Origin: Candidatus Gastranaerophilales bacterium Zag_111
GTDB lineage: Bacteria > Cyanobacteriota > Vampirovibrionia > Gastranaerophilales > Gastranaerophilaceae
Length of the DNA: 43,964 bases
NCBI GenBank assembly: GCA_001899395.1
Contig: MOYD01000062.1
Coordinates: 286,841-330,804, forward strand
Reading direction: 5' to 3'
Part shown: in pieces, positions 1 to 8,662 of the stretch
How positions within the stretch are numbered: the stretch's first letter is position 1
How the letters are laid out: every line of letters begins with the position of its first letter
Translations under genes and position numbers: made by a program
The notes under the pieces: model-generated
Database searches by the model: none
Told to the model about the DNA's origin: nothing
What the model saw: the letters and a program-made list of their open reading frames with translations, nothing else

Positions 1-113
1 AAAAAAAAAGAGGTTTTGGCGCAAAGGGAAGAAAGAAGAAATCAAAACAAAAAAGTAAATGTAACGACAAATAGCAAGGGTCGTTGGGTTTTCACAAGGC
101 AGTAAGGAGCTTT
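1..113 (+). other. A-rich leader or tail of an upstream gene
   Basis: The window opens in a purine-rich stretch that is open in all three forward frames until stops at 56-58, 72-74 and 103-105. It may carry the last codons of a gene lying to the left, but nothing lets me choose a frame. The segment also contains the Shine-Dalgarno AAGGAG at 104-109 for the next gene. Confidence 0.3.
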
Positions 114-1727
114 ATGGATATCTCACAGAAATTTGTAAACACCTTTAAAAAGAAAGATTATAAAAAAGCTTACAAACTTTTTAATAAATGGAATGCAGAT
201 ACACAATCAAAAAATATCGACAACTATGAAGAATATGTAAAAATTTCAACAGAGATTTTCAATAATCTTGATAAATATACAGAAGAAGAATTAGTCCACA
301 AGGCAAATGTTGCAGCAAATATGATGCAAACTTTCTATGTGGAAAACCTTTGTCTGCTTGCACTCATAAAGAACCCTAAAAATCCTGAAATCTTTTATAT
401 ATGGGCAAAATTTGCACTTGCTTATGATTATCTATGGGAAGCAAAAGACGTAATCGAACAGGTTTTTGACCTTGACCCGCCGGAGGATAAAACAAAATAT
501 TTAAGATTATACGCAAGAATTTTATCAGAAATTTACACAAATAAAGAACTTGAAGAAACAGACAAAGCTAAATATAAAAAAATCATACTGGAGCAATGGG
601 AAAGCGCAATAAAATTAGAACCGGATAATGTTGAAAATTATCTTGGATTAACTCTGTATTACACATTAGATTATAATGATACTGATAATGACGCACTTAT
701 GAAAGCATGGGATAAAGTTATTGAACTTGAGCCAGAAAACGGCTGGTTTTACTCAGCTCGTGCTGAGGGAAAAAGCTTAATTGGTGATTACAACGGAGCA
801 ATTGAGGATTATAAAAAAGCAATTGAGCTTGGCGATATTGATTATACGACATACCGCGAGCTGGCAAATAATTACGCTTACAACAACCGGAAAGAAAAAG
901 CACTTGAACTTTATCAAAATGCTGTCAATGAGCATGAAAATAATCCTGAACTGCAAAAAGAAATGTATATCGGGCTTGCCGCGGTTAATGTATGGTTATT
1001 TAATTACGCAAAAGCAGAAGAAATTTACACCCAACTTATTGAAAAATATCCGGATGATTTAAGATTATATTCAATGCGTGCTGACATAAGATATTATACA
1101 AAAAAATATGAACAAGGAATTGAGGATGCTGATTTTGTTTTAAGTCGCAATGACCCTGATTATATAACTACAAATTTATCAAAATCAAACTGTCTTTATG
1201 AATTAAAAAGACATGAGGAAGCCATAAAATGCTGTGATATAGTTATTGAAGCATACCCCGATTATTATGCTCCTTACGTAAACAAATGCCTTAGCCTGTA
1301 TGATATGCAAAAATATGAAGAAGCACTTGATTTTATAAAAAAAGCAATTGAACTTAACCCTGACTATTCAGACGGTTGGGCTCAATCCGGATGTATAAAA
1401 TTCTATCTAAAAGATTTTGAAGGTGCATTTAAAGATGTAGATAAAGCACTGGAAATCGACCCTAAAAATCTCCATGCAAACAGGATAAAAGGCTCTTTCT
1501 ATTATATTCTTGGAGATACAGAAAAAGCGCTTAATGAAATAAACCTCGCAATCGAAATAAATAAAGGCTTATCATACTCTGCTGAAGAACAATATTTTCT
1601 ACGCCACAAAATATATAAACAACAGGGCAAAGATGCAGAAGCTCAAGCTGATTATGACAAAACTTTTGAGCTTAACCCTAATTTTGATGTTGAAGAATTT
1701 GAAAAATCACTAAAGCTTGACGACTAA
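114..1727 (+). CDS. TPR-repeat protein, 537 aa
   Basis: Tetratricopeptide-repeat protein, probably a cytoplasmic protein-protein interaction scaffold. The start is the ATG at 114, 4 bases after AAGGAG (104-109); an in-frame TTG at 84 has no ribosome site and is rejected. From about residue 140 to the C-terminus there are successive 34-residue helical pairs with the usual A/G at position 8, A at 20 and P at 32, for example GDYNGAIEDYKKAIELG and KYEEALDFIKKAIELNPDY. No signal peptide or membrane segment is visible. The N-terminal 130 residues are helical and acidic/basic, with less regular repeats. The next gene, glyS, has its own promoter, so this gene probably ends its transcript. The partner is unknown. 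Confidence 0.85.
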   Translation: MDISQKFVNTFKKKDYKKAYKLFNKWNADTQSKNIDNYEEYVKISTEIFNNLDKYTEEELVHKANVAANMMQTFYVENLCLLALIKNPKNPEIFYIWAKFALAYDYLWEAKDVIEQVFDLDPPEDKTKYLRLYARILSEIYTNKELEETDKAKYKKIILEQWESAIKLEPDNVENYLGLTLYYTLDYNDTDNDALMKAWDKVIELEPENGWFYSARAEGKSLIGDYNGAIEDYKKAIELGDIDYTTYRELANNYAYNNRKEKALELYQNAVNEHENNPELQKEMYIGLAAVNVWLFNYAKAEEIYTQLIEKYPDDLRLYSMRADIRYYTKKYEQGIEDADFVLSRNDPDYITTNLSKSNCLYELKRHEEAIKCCDIVIEAYPDYYAPYVNKCLSLYDMQKYEEALDFIKKAIELNPDYSDGWAQSGCIKFYLKDFEGAFKDVDKALEIDPKNLHANRIKGSFYYILGDTEKALNEINLAIEINKGLSYSAEEQYFLRHKIYKQQGKDAEAQADYDKTFELNPNFDVEEFEKSLKLDD

Positions 1728-1731
1728 AAAC

Positions 1732-1760
1732 TTTACATCAATCTATGGTTTTACTATAAT
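1732..1760 (+). promoter_or_regulatory. sigma-70 promoter of glyS
   Basis: A -35 TTTACA (1732-1737), a 17-nt spacer and a perfect -10 TATAAT (1755-1760) lie 36 nt before the glyS start. Confidence 0.65.
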
Positions 1761-1796
1761 GTTTGCAAGGATATAGAAAAACAAGAAGGACAAAAG

Positions 1797-3785
1797 ATGA
1801 GTATATATTTATTGGAAGTCGGAACAGAAGAACTGCCGTATAAGTTTATCCCGCAAGCAATAGAGCAGCTTAATACCGGATTTACAAATTTTTTGAATGA
1901 TAATAAAGTTAAATTTTCAGATATAAAAGTTTATGCAACCCCAAGACGTCTTGCAGTCATAATTGACGGTCTTGAAGCAAAAACCGCTGATGAAGAAAAA
2001 ATTATAAAAGGACCAATAAAAACTGTTGCATTTGATGAAAACGGAAAACTTACAAAAGCCGGCGAAGGTTTTGCAAGAAAAAATAACCTTACAAAAGACG
2101 ATTTATACGTCGAAGATAATTACGTTCACGCAAAAATCGTTGTTAAGGGTAAATCAATTTCTGAACTTTTAGCGGAAAATGTTCCGTCTGTTTTTATGAA
2201 ACTTCAAGGTGCACACTTTATGCGCTGGGGGTATAACGATGAAAAATTCTCCCGTCCGATAAAATGGGTTGTTTCTATTCTTGATAATGAAGAAGTTAAA
2301 ATTAAAATTATTGATAAAGAATCATCAATTTTCACCCGCGGACACAGGTTTGCTCAACAGAAAATGGCAATCGGTGACCCGAAAGATTACGTTGAGACAA
2401 TGAGAAATGCTTGCGTAATTGTTGACCAGGATGAAAGAAAACAAGTTATCATTAACAAGGCAAACGAAGCCGCCGCAAAATTAGGTGCAGAACCTTACTA
2501 CACAGATGATTTACTTGAAGAAGTAACTTTTATCACTGAATATCCTGTGCCTGCAATTTGTGAATTTGACCCGGTATTTTTAGAAATTCCGGAAGAAGTC
2601 ACAGTAACGGTTATGGCTGTTCATCAACGCTATTTTGCGCTTTATAAAGACGGCAAATTAATAAATAAATTTATCACAATGACAAACTACATTGGCAATG
2701 AATTTTCAAACATCAAAGCCGGAAATGTCAGAGTAATAAAAGCAAGACTTGACGATGCTGTATTTTTCTTCAAAGAAGACACGAAAAAGTCTCTTGAAGC
2801 CTACGTTGAAACCCTGAAAGGCGTGACTTTCCAAAAAGGCATGGGCACAATGTTTGATAAAACTCAAAGACTTATCAAACTTTCTGATGAAATTGCAGCA
2901 GACTTAAAAGTCCAATCACCTGATATTACAAGAACAGCTCAACTTTGCAAAGCTGATTTAACCACAAAACTTGTGTTTGAATTCACTGAACTTCAAGGAT
3001 TTATCGGTGCTGATTACGCAAGGATTTCCGGAGAAAGCAGCAATGTTGTCCAGGGGATAAAAGAACACTACTTCCCTCTAAATGCTGAAAGTGAAACCGC
3101 AAAAGGTATAGAAGGTCAAATTGTCGGAATAGCAGACAAAATCGATACTGTATGTGCGGTCTTTGCGGCAGGCAAAAAACCAACAGGTTCTTCTGACCCG
3201 CTAGGTGTAAGACGTGCAGCATTAGGCGTTATAAGAACAATTTTAGACGCGGGATTAAAAATTAATATTGAGAAGTATATTAAAGAAGCTTTGAAACTTC
3301 TGCCGGTGCAAAGAGATTGTGCTGATGAAGTTAATGAATTTTTCGTACAAAGACTGATTATTTTCTTAGCTGATAAATACAAGAAAAATGTTTTAGAGGC
3401 ATGCTCTGTTCGTAATCCGCTAACGGACATTGCAGATTATGTTAAACGTGTTGAAATCGTCCAGACCATAGACGCTCCGGCACTTTTAGAAAATGCAAAC
3501 AGAGTTATCAGAATACTAAAAGAAAATTCAAAAGACAGTGTAAACGAAGCTTTCTTTAAAGAAGAAATAGAAAAAACACTTTATACCAAAATCAAAGAAA
3601 TTCCTGGCAATATTGACTATCAGGCTTATTTAAGTGAATTAGAAGCGCTTAACCCGACAGTTACAAAGTTCTTTGACGATGTACTTGTCATGGACAAAGA
3701 CGAAAATGTTAAGAAAAACAGGCTTGCTTTATTGACATTATTAAAAAATAAGTATGAACATTTAACAGATTTTTCAAAGATTTAG
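1797..3785 (+). CDS. glyS: glycyl-tRNA synthetase beta subunit
   Basis: Beta subunit of the tetrameric (alpha2beta2) bacterial glycyl-tRNA synthetase, which charges tRNA-Gly; the catalytic alpha subunit (GlyQ) is encoded elsewhere. The N-terminus LLEVGTEELPYKFIPQA is the family signature, followed by KGP and the TRGHRF region, and the C-terminal third has the helical HD-like and anticodon-binding character (GSSDPLGVRRAA near residue 465). The length of 662 aa is slightly short for the family (about 680-700). The start is preceded by AAGGA. The stop is followed by a spacer holding the regulatory element of the next gene, with no obvious terminator. Confidence 0.95.
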   Translation: MSIYLLEVGTEELPYKFIPQAIEQLNTGFTNFLNDNKVKFSDIKVYATPRRLAVIIDGLEAKTADEEKIIKGPIKTVAFDENGKLTKAGEGFARKNNLTKDDLYVEDNYVHAKIVVKGKSISELLAENVPSVFMKLQGAHFMRWGYNDEKFSRPIKWVVSILDNEEVKIKIIDKESSIFTRGHRFAQQKMAIGDPKDYVETMRNACVIVDQDERKQVIINKANEAAAKLGAEPYYTDDLLEEVTFITEYPVPAICEFDPVFLEIPEEVTVTVMAVHQRYFALYKDGKLINKFITMTNYIGNEFSNIKAGNVRVIKARLDDAVFFFKEDTKKSLEAYVETLKGVTFQKGMGTMFDKTQRLIKLSDEIAADLKVQSPDITRTAQLCKADLTTKLVFEFTELQGFIGADYARISGESSNVVQGIKEHYFPLNAESETAKGIEGQIVGIADKIDTVCAVFAAGKKPTGSSDPLGVRRAALGVIRTILDAGLKINIEKYIKEALKLLPVQRDCADEVNEFFVQRLIIFLADKYKKNVLEACSVRNPLTDIADYVKRVEIVQTIDAPALLENANRVIRILKENSKDSVNEAFFKEEIEKTLYTKIKEIPGNIDYQAYLSELEALNPTVTKFFDDVLVMDKDENVKKNRLALLTLLKNKYEHLTDFSKI

Positions 3786-3804
3786 CAAGGCTTTACGGCA
3801 TTAT

Positions 3805-3866
3805 GTTAATTTTTGTAACGTTAAAATGTTAAAAAGTCAATTATTTTTTTCAGGATACTTTAAAAT
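3805..3866 (+). promoter_or_regulatory. bipartite GTAAC / TACTTTA promoter element (site A)
   Basis: GTTAATTTTTGTAAC (3805-3819) is followed after exactly 36 nt by TACTTTA (3856-3862), within which TTTAAAAT can act as the -10. AATT lies at 3839-3842, 13 nt before TACTTTA, and may mark the -35. The same arrangement recurs on the minus strand at 12853-12911 and 19153-19214. It lies 31 nt ahead of the 105-aa gene at 3897. Confidence 0.5.
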
Positions 3867-3896
3867 AGTACAAGAAGGCAAAATATAGAGGTAGAT

Positions 3897-4214
3897 ATGT
3901 TTGACCGATTAAAAAATTTAAAGGTAGTAAAAAAACTTAGGGAAAATGTTAGCCCGAAATTACGCTGGCTTGCGTTTTCCAATAAGAATACATTAGATAA
4001 AAGCACCACTGACTATTTAGAAACAATAAGCGGTGTGGATAATCTTAAATCACTTTCTGACGAATATGAGCTGGAAGCAATGGTCAGAGCCCAACTCAAA
4101 AAGGAGTTCCCAAACATTGAGAGCATGAAATCCTATGAGTTGTTAGTAGATGCTGTCATGCACAACATCAGAAAAAAACAGCTTCAAGCCGAAGATAATC
4201 TTGATATTGAATAG
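3897..4214 (+). CDS. hypothetical protein, 105 aa
   Basis: I do not recognise this gene. It is a small, soluble, mostly helical charged protein without a signal peptide or membrane segment. The N-terminal 35 residues are basic (FDRLKNLKVVKKLRENV), the middle is acidic (YELEAMVRAQLKKEF), and the C-terminus resembles a long helix ending in DNLDIE. The start follows AGAGGTAG, a good ribosome site. It appears to be a single-gene transcript: it has its own promoter element upstream (3805-3866) and a strong terminator 25 nt after the stop. The upstream element is shared with other small genes in the window, hinting at common regulation. Confidence 0.75.
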   Translation: MFDRLKNLKVVKKLRENVSPKLRWLAFSNKNTLDKSTTDYLETISGVDNLKSLSDEYELEAMVRAQLKKEFPNIESMKSYELLVDAVMHNIRKKQLQAEDNLDIE

Positions 4215-4239
4215 ATTGTCAAATAACTTAAACAAAAAG

Positions 4240-4272
4240 AATAATACCTGCTTGAGGGTATTATTTTTTTTT
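4240..4272 (+). terminator. rho-independent terminator
   Basis: AATAATACC (4240-4248) pairs perfectly with GGTATTATT (4257-4265) around an 8-nt loop and runs into a long T tract. It ends the transcript of the 105-aa gene. Confidence 0.85.
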
Positions 4273-4313
4273 GCCTGGTAAATAATGGTAAATAATATTA
4301 AAAGGAGTATAAA

Positions 4314-4544
4314 ATGAAAGCGATAATCGGGATTTCTGTTGAAAATCGACGCGAAGAAGCCGCAAAATTACAAAACATCTTAACTGATTACGGCTGTGTT
4401 ATAAAAACCAGAATTGGTTTGCATGATATGGGTGAATACAAGTGCTTAAACTATGGTGTGGTCTTACTCGAAGTAATTGATAAAGTAAACGAGATTTATG
4501 ATGAATTATCAAAACACTGGCATGTTCAGATAATGAAATTTTAA
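4314..4544 (+). CDS. TM1266-like small regulator (ACT-like fold), 76 aa
   Basis: Resembles the family annotated as putative iron-only hydrogenase system regulator (TM1266 family), small dimeric proteins with a ferredoxin/ACT-like beta-alpha-beta fold. Matching features are the N-terminal strand followed by ISVENR, the LQNILTDYG helix with I.TRIGLHD, and the C-terminal helix with a short final strand (VQIMKF). The length matches the family (about 75-85 aa). Shine-Dalgarno AAAGGAG lies correctly before the ATG. No hydrogenase or maturase gene is in the window, so the hydrogenase link is family knowledge only. It is a single gene between a terminator and the nucleotidase gene. Confidence 0.65.
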   Translation: MKAIIGISVENRREEAAKLQNILTDYGCVIKTRIGLHDMGEYKCLNYGVVLLEVIDKVNEIYDELSKHWHVQIMKF

Positions 4545-4616
4545 AATTTGTAAAAAAAAGTATATAACAATAAACAAAAATCATCTTGATGTGTTTTCAT
4601 GCTAAAGGGACGCGAG

Positions 4617-6104
4617 ATGATAAATCCAATCATTCAACAGAATAATGTAAAAACCAGCATTTTTTACATAAACGATTATCACGGCAAGTCCATAAACATG
4701 GAACGCACGGTAACTGCATCAAATGAATTTGATGCCAGGATGAAAAATCAAAAAGATGTTGATACCCTAAAACTATCCTCCGGGGATATAATGATTGGAG
4801 AAGACTTTAAAACAAACGAACTTGCCGTTAAATTTCAAAAGATTATCGGCATAACATCTTCTGCCGTAGGAAACCACGAATATGACATGCAGGAAAAAAT
4901 AAGCTCTGTTCTCCCGCTTTTTGGATACAATCTTTTAGCGGCAAATGTTCAAATTAATCCGTCAAACCCTTGGAGCCACAAGATTAAAGCTTCTGTTGTT
5001 GAAGAGAGAAACGGTAATAAATACGGTATAATAGGAACTTCGCCTGTTGATTTATACAAAAGGGTAAAAGTCGGAATTATTCAGCAGGATATTAAGGTAA
5101 GTAAAGTCAAAGAGACCATAAACGATATTCAACAAGAAGCTGACAAATTAAAAGCCCAAGGAATTAATAAAATCATTCTGCTGTCACATCTTGGCAACAC
5201 ATTAGATAAAATTGTAGCAAACCAAACAGACGGAATTGACGTAATTCTTGGCGGTCACTCGCACGATTTAATTTTTGATGTTAAAGAAGGAGAAAACTTA
5301 TTCTACTCAAAATCAGGAGAGCCTGTAATTATAACCCAGGCAGGGAGAGACGGAAAGAATTTTGGAATACTCAATCTTGAATTTGACCAGAATGGCATAA
5401 TTAAGAAAGTTCAAAATAATATCGGAACAACAAGAGAATTCAAACGAAATGCTCCGGTTAAATACATATTTGACAAAATTTTCGGCGCAAGAGAAACTTA
5501 CGGTTATATAAAATCAGCTCCGGCTCCACTTTCACATGACCTGATAGAACCAAATGCCCATGCTTACTATATTACAGACTGTATCAGAAAAGACCTTGAC
5601 TGCGATATTGCAATTCTTCCGTCTCCAAACATTCGCGGCTATTTTGAAGCCGGAAAAGTTGATACAAGAATTCTTGGCGACATTTTGCCGTTTCAGAACA
5701 AGCTTTACAAGATGAAATATTCAGAAAAAGATTTAGTCGAAGGGTTTAAACTTGCATCAAAATCTTTCACCAACACTGCAAACAAACCCGGAATATTTTA
5801 CCCGTCAGGTCTAAAATACACAGTTGCAACAAACGGCAGCCTAAAATCAATGACTTTCATTGATAAATCAGGTAAGGAAACTCCGATTGATATAAAAAAT
5901 CCAAGAGCGGACAAATATTATACAGTAGTGTTAAATGACTACTGTGCGCAAGGAAATGACGGATTTACAGTACTGAACCAGCCATATAATATTTTGGAAA
6001 AATACCCGTTTGATGCAACAAAATGCGTAAAAGAAGTTCTGTTAAAAACCAAAGAGCCTGTTGAAATTTCAGATGACGGACGAATTCAAATTATTCCCGG
6101 TTAA
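4617..6104 (+). CDS. 5'-nucleotidase / cyclic phosphodiesterase family metallophosphoesterase
   Basis: UshA/YfkN-type enzyme that removes phosphate from nucleotides or related esters. The N-terminal calcineurin-like domain shows the metal-binding motifs in order: INDYHG, SSGD, GNHEYD, SHLG and GGHSHD. A C-terminal 5'-nucleotidase domain follows from about residue 300 (ILPSPNIRGYF, GDILPFQN, NDYCAQGNDGF). The length of about 495 aa is normal for the two-domain family. The start at 4617 is supported by AAAGGGA (4604-4610); the upstream ATG at 4599 has no ribosome site. There is no signal peptide, unlike UshA, so the enzyme looks cytoplasmic or exported by another route. The last 14 bp overlap the convergent membrane-protein gene. 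Confidence 0.9.
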   Translation: MINPIIQQNNVKTSIFYINDYHGKSINMERTVTASNEFDARMKNQKDVDTLKLSSGDIMIGEDFKTNELAVKFQKIIGITSSAVGNHEYDMQEKISSVLPLFGYNLLAANVQINPSNPWSHKIKASVVEERNGNKYGIIGTSPVDLYKRVKVGIIQQDIKVSKVKETINDIQQEADKLKAQGINKIILLSHLGNTLDKIVANQTDGIDVILGGHSHDLIFDVKEGENLFYSKSGEPVIITQAGRDGKNFGILNLEFDQNGIIKKVQNNIGTTREFKRNAPVKYIFDKIFGARETYGYIKSAPAPLSHDLIEPNAHAYYITDCIRKDLDCDIAILPSPNIRGYFEAGKVDTRILGDILPFQNKLYKMKYSEKDLVEGFKLASKSFTNTANKPGIFYPSGLKYTVATNGSLKSMTFIDKSGKETPIDIKNPRADKYYTVVLNDYCAQGNDGFTVLNQPYNILEKYPFDATKCVKEVLLKTKEPVEISDDGRIQIIPG

Positions 6105-6864
6105 ACTTCTTATAAGCGATTTTTGCAAGTCCTGTAAAATAAACATATTTCAAAATCAACAACAAATACACACTCAGACAAATTCCAAAATACCGAACAC
6201 CAAACAGCCACATTTCGGATTTTATGTTTGAAGCGTACAAAAACCACGCGTAAATTATATACCCAACAATTGTTGCAGGAATTAAAATTTCTATTGATAA
6301 TAAAATAACATCGCCAAGTGTTTTATCTAAAACTTTTATTAAATATAACGGGTTAAAATATTTCTTCTTATATTGAAGCGTGCTTGCAAATTCCGTAAAA
6401 ATGATAAATACAAACGGCAAAAGACAAAGCATAATTGAATAAAATACATAATATGACGCCATATTCTGATAATTAAAAAGAACAAAACACACAACAGAAA
6501 TGACTACAAAATAATAAAATCCCCATGCCAGAAATAACGGCAACAGTTTAACAAATACCTTAAATGGCTGGAGCGATATTTGCGGCAAAACAATTCTGTC
6601 GCCTTCGGCAATTTGTCCCAAAAATTTATACCTATATCCAACAAGATAAATCAGGATAAAAAGAAACATCCCGAAACTTAGCTGCATATAAATCTTTTTT
6701 GTTGGCGGGTTAATATAAAAATTATCAAAAAGCATGTTTGTCCAGTTTGACGCGTAATTATTGAAAAAAATTACCATAATCCCAACCAGCGCAAACAGTG
6801 AAACTTGTTTTATCAAAGCATCTTTACTATTAAATAATTTGAATAAATATTTAAAAACTTCCAT
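6091..6864 (-). CDS. polytopic membrane protein, 257 aa
   Basis: A protein with about six hydrophobic segments (roughly residues 20-35, 62-80, 108-130, 137-160, 188-210 and 222-245). It has a short cytoplasmic N-terminus and a basic C-terminal tail (KIAYKKFNRE). I do not recognise a family; the arrangement is loosely like DUF4013-type proteins. It overlaps the 3' end of the convergent nucleotidase gene by 14 bp and lies divergent from prfB, with 75 bp between the starts. Confidence 0.7.
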   Translation of the reverse strand: MEVFKYLFKLFNSKDALIKQVSLFALVGIMVIFFNNYASNWTNMLFDNFYINPPTKKIYMQLSFGMFLFILIYLVGYRYKFLGQIAEGDRIVLPQISLQPFKVFVKLLPLFLAWGFYYFVVISVVCFVLFNYQNMASYYVFYSIMLCLLPFVFIIFTEFASTLQYKKKYFNPLYLIKVLDKTLGDVILLSIEILIPATIVGYIIYAWFLYASNIKSEMWLFGVRYFGICLSVYLLLILKYVYFTGLAKIAYKKFNRE

Positions 6865-6939
6865 AAAAAACTCTCTTTAACCCATTATAGCAACATCAAA
6901 ACTAATTGCAACCCGTCTTTTTTATAATAAAATAGGATT

Positions 6940-8023
6940 ATGGAAACAGAATTAAAACAAGAATTAAATCAAATAACGCTACGCCTTGAAAAAATAAAGG
7001 AGTATCTTTGACCCCGCAAAGCTGGAAAAAGAACTAAACGAACTGGAACAACTCATGCAAAATCCGGACATCTGGTCTGATACAGCAAAAGTAACTAAAA
7101 CAGGTCAAGAGATTAAAGACAAAAAAGAAATCCTGCAAAAATTAAACATTTGGATGAGCATTGTAGAAGACGGAAATGCCGCATTAGAGCTTGCAGACAA
7201 GGATTTAATACAAGATTGCTGCCTAAAAGTAAAAGAACTTGAAAAAGAGCTAGAAAAATTTGAGCTGGAACAAATGTTATCAGGCGAATACGACAGTGCA
7301 GATGCAATTTTGACAATAAATTCAGGTGCAGGAGGCACAGATGCTCAAGACTGGGCTAGCATGCTTTTGCGCATGTACATTCGCTGGGTTGAGAAACGTG
7401 GCTGGAAATCAGAACTTCTGGACAAACTCGACGGCGAGGAAGCAGGAATTAAATCAGCAACAATAAAAATTACCGGCAAATACGCTTTTGGTTATGCAAA
7501 AACTGAAAAAGGAGTACACAGACTTGTAAGAATTTCCCCATTTAACGCAAACGGTAAACGTCAAACAAGTTTTGCCTCCGTTGAAGTTACTCCGATTATT
7601 GAAGATTTTGAAAAACAAATAAACATTCCGCCGGATGACTTAGAAATCACAACCATGCGTTCAGGCGGTGCCGGAGGTCAAAACGTAAACAAAGTAGAAA
7701 CCGCGGTAAGAATACTACACAAACCTACCGGAATTGTTGTCAAATGCCAGCAAGAACGCTCACAACTCCAAAACAAAGCCTATGCAATGGAAATTCTTGC
7801 ATCTAAACTTCTTGCAATAAAGGAAGATGAATACCAGAAAAAATTATCACAAATAAAAGGCGAAACCTCAGATATAAATTTCGGTTCACAAATCCGCTCA
7901 TACGTATTTCATCCGTACAAAATGGTAAAAGATCACAGAACAGGCACTGAAACCGGCAATGTCGACGCTGTTATGGACGGTGATATAGATGAATTTGTTC
8001 AAAGCAGTTTAAGAAACCTATAG
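6940..8023 (+). CDS. prfB: peptide chain release factor 2 (programmed +1 frameshift)
   Basis: RF2 recognises UGA and UAA stop codons and triggers peptide release. Translation starts at ATG 6940 (weak AGGA upstream), reads 23 codons to an in-frame TGA at 7009-7011, then shifts +1 at CTT_TGAC and continues as [14 protein letters not shown] to 8023, giving about 360 aa, the normal RF2 length. The codon-recognition motif SPF ([10 protein letters not shown]) and the catalytic GGQ ([17 protein letters not shown]) are both present. An ATG at 7055 gives an uninterrupted ORF, but starting there would remove the conserved N-terminal helical region. Regulation is autogenous: scarce RF2 favours the shift. 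Confidence 0.96.
6996..7012 (+). promoter_or_regulatory. RF2 programmed +1 frameshift site
   Basis: Internal Shine-Dalgarno AAAGGAG (6996-7002), three bases, slippery CTT (7006-7008) and TGA followed by C (7009-7012). These are the canonical elements of the prfB recoding signal in the canonical spacing. Skipping T7009 joins the two frames. Confidence 0.95.
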
Positions 8024-8025
8024 AT

Positions 8026-8559
8026 TTATTTAAAATTAATATTTTGCATAAAAATCAATGTTTCTTCAATTGAATCCGCTACTGCTCTAACTCCATTATT
8101 ATATAAATAAACAACAAACCTGTCTTTAACAAGAAGCGTTGATGTATCTGATATAAACTTGTTATCACCGTTTGAAAACCCGTTAGTATCAATAATCAGT
8201 TTACCGCAAGCCGTTGCTTCTGAAGGTTTAGCCGGTATAGGCGAACAAATATCTTTCAATTTTGTATACCTGATTTCAGGTCCGCTTGTTCCGTCATAAG
8301 CAAGCCCGCCCGGAATATCTGTAAATAAAGAAGTTGATTTTATACCGTAATTCAAAACTTCATTAAATGTCTTATAATAAGAGCCCCTACGGTCTTTAGC
8401 TACATTAATATTTGCATTTAATGCAGAATAAACACCTCTAAATTTGCCAATTGCAACCTGGCTACGCAATCCATAATTTTCACTGTTATACTGCTCTGCT
8501 GCATAAACTGCCGCAACCGTCAAAAACAGAATTCCACATATTGCTATAATTTTTTTCAT
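8026..8559 (-). CDS. secreted pilin-like protein, 177 aa
   Basis: Has an N-terminal signal peptide (MKKIIAICGILFLTVAAVYA, cleavage after AYA or AAYA-like residues near 20). The mature part carries two spaced cysteines (CSPIP and ACGK) and a strand-rich end with IIDTNGFSNGDNKF followed by RFVVYLYNNG. That end resembles the C-terminal part of the type IV pilin-like protein at 36993-37715 (VDVNGNEAPN, then FFWVYITEKG). It lacks the prepilin FTLTE motif, so it looks like a globular pilin-type domain exported by a standard signal peptide. It has its own promoter and ends 2 bp from prfB, convergent. Confidence 0.65.
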   Translation of the reverse strand: MKKIIAICGILFLTVAAVYAAEQYNSENYGLRSQVAIGKFRGVYSALNANINVAKDRRGSYYKTFNEVLNYGIKSTSLFTDIPGGLAYDGTSGPEIRYTKLKDICSPIPAKPSEATACGKLIIDTNGFSNGDNKFISDTSTLLVKDRFVVYLYNNGVRAVADSIEETLIFMQNINFK

Positions 8560-8587
8560 TTTTCGCCTCTCTTATAAGATATAACGA

Positions 8588-8616
8588 ATTATAGCAGAAT
8601 TTGTTCAACCTTTCAA
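8588..8616 (-). promoter_or_regulatory. promoter of the pilin-like gene
   Basis: Read on the minus strand: -35 TTGAAA (8616-8611), a 17-nt spacer and a perfect -10 TATAAT (8593-8588), about 30 nt before the start codon. It overlaps the opposing promoter at 8601-8629. Confidence 0.7.
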
Positions 8617-8629
8617 ATTATGTTATAAT
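8601..8629 (+). promoter_or_regulatory. promoter of the ICMT-like gene
   Basis: -35 TTGTTC (8601-8606), a 17-nt spacer and -10 TATAAT (8624-8629). It is interleaved with the divergent minus-strand promoter, so the two may compete for polymerase. Confidence 0.6.
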
Positions 8630-8662
8630 AAATAGGTATTTTAGACTAAAAGAAGGGAAATC

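Noticed and set aside
7055-8023. RF2 as an uninterrupted ORF starting at ATG 7055
   Set aside because: It would discard the canonical frameshift site and the upstream frame that completes the RF2 N-terminus.
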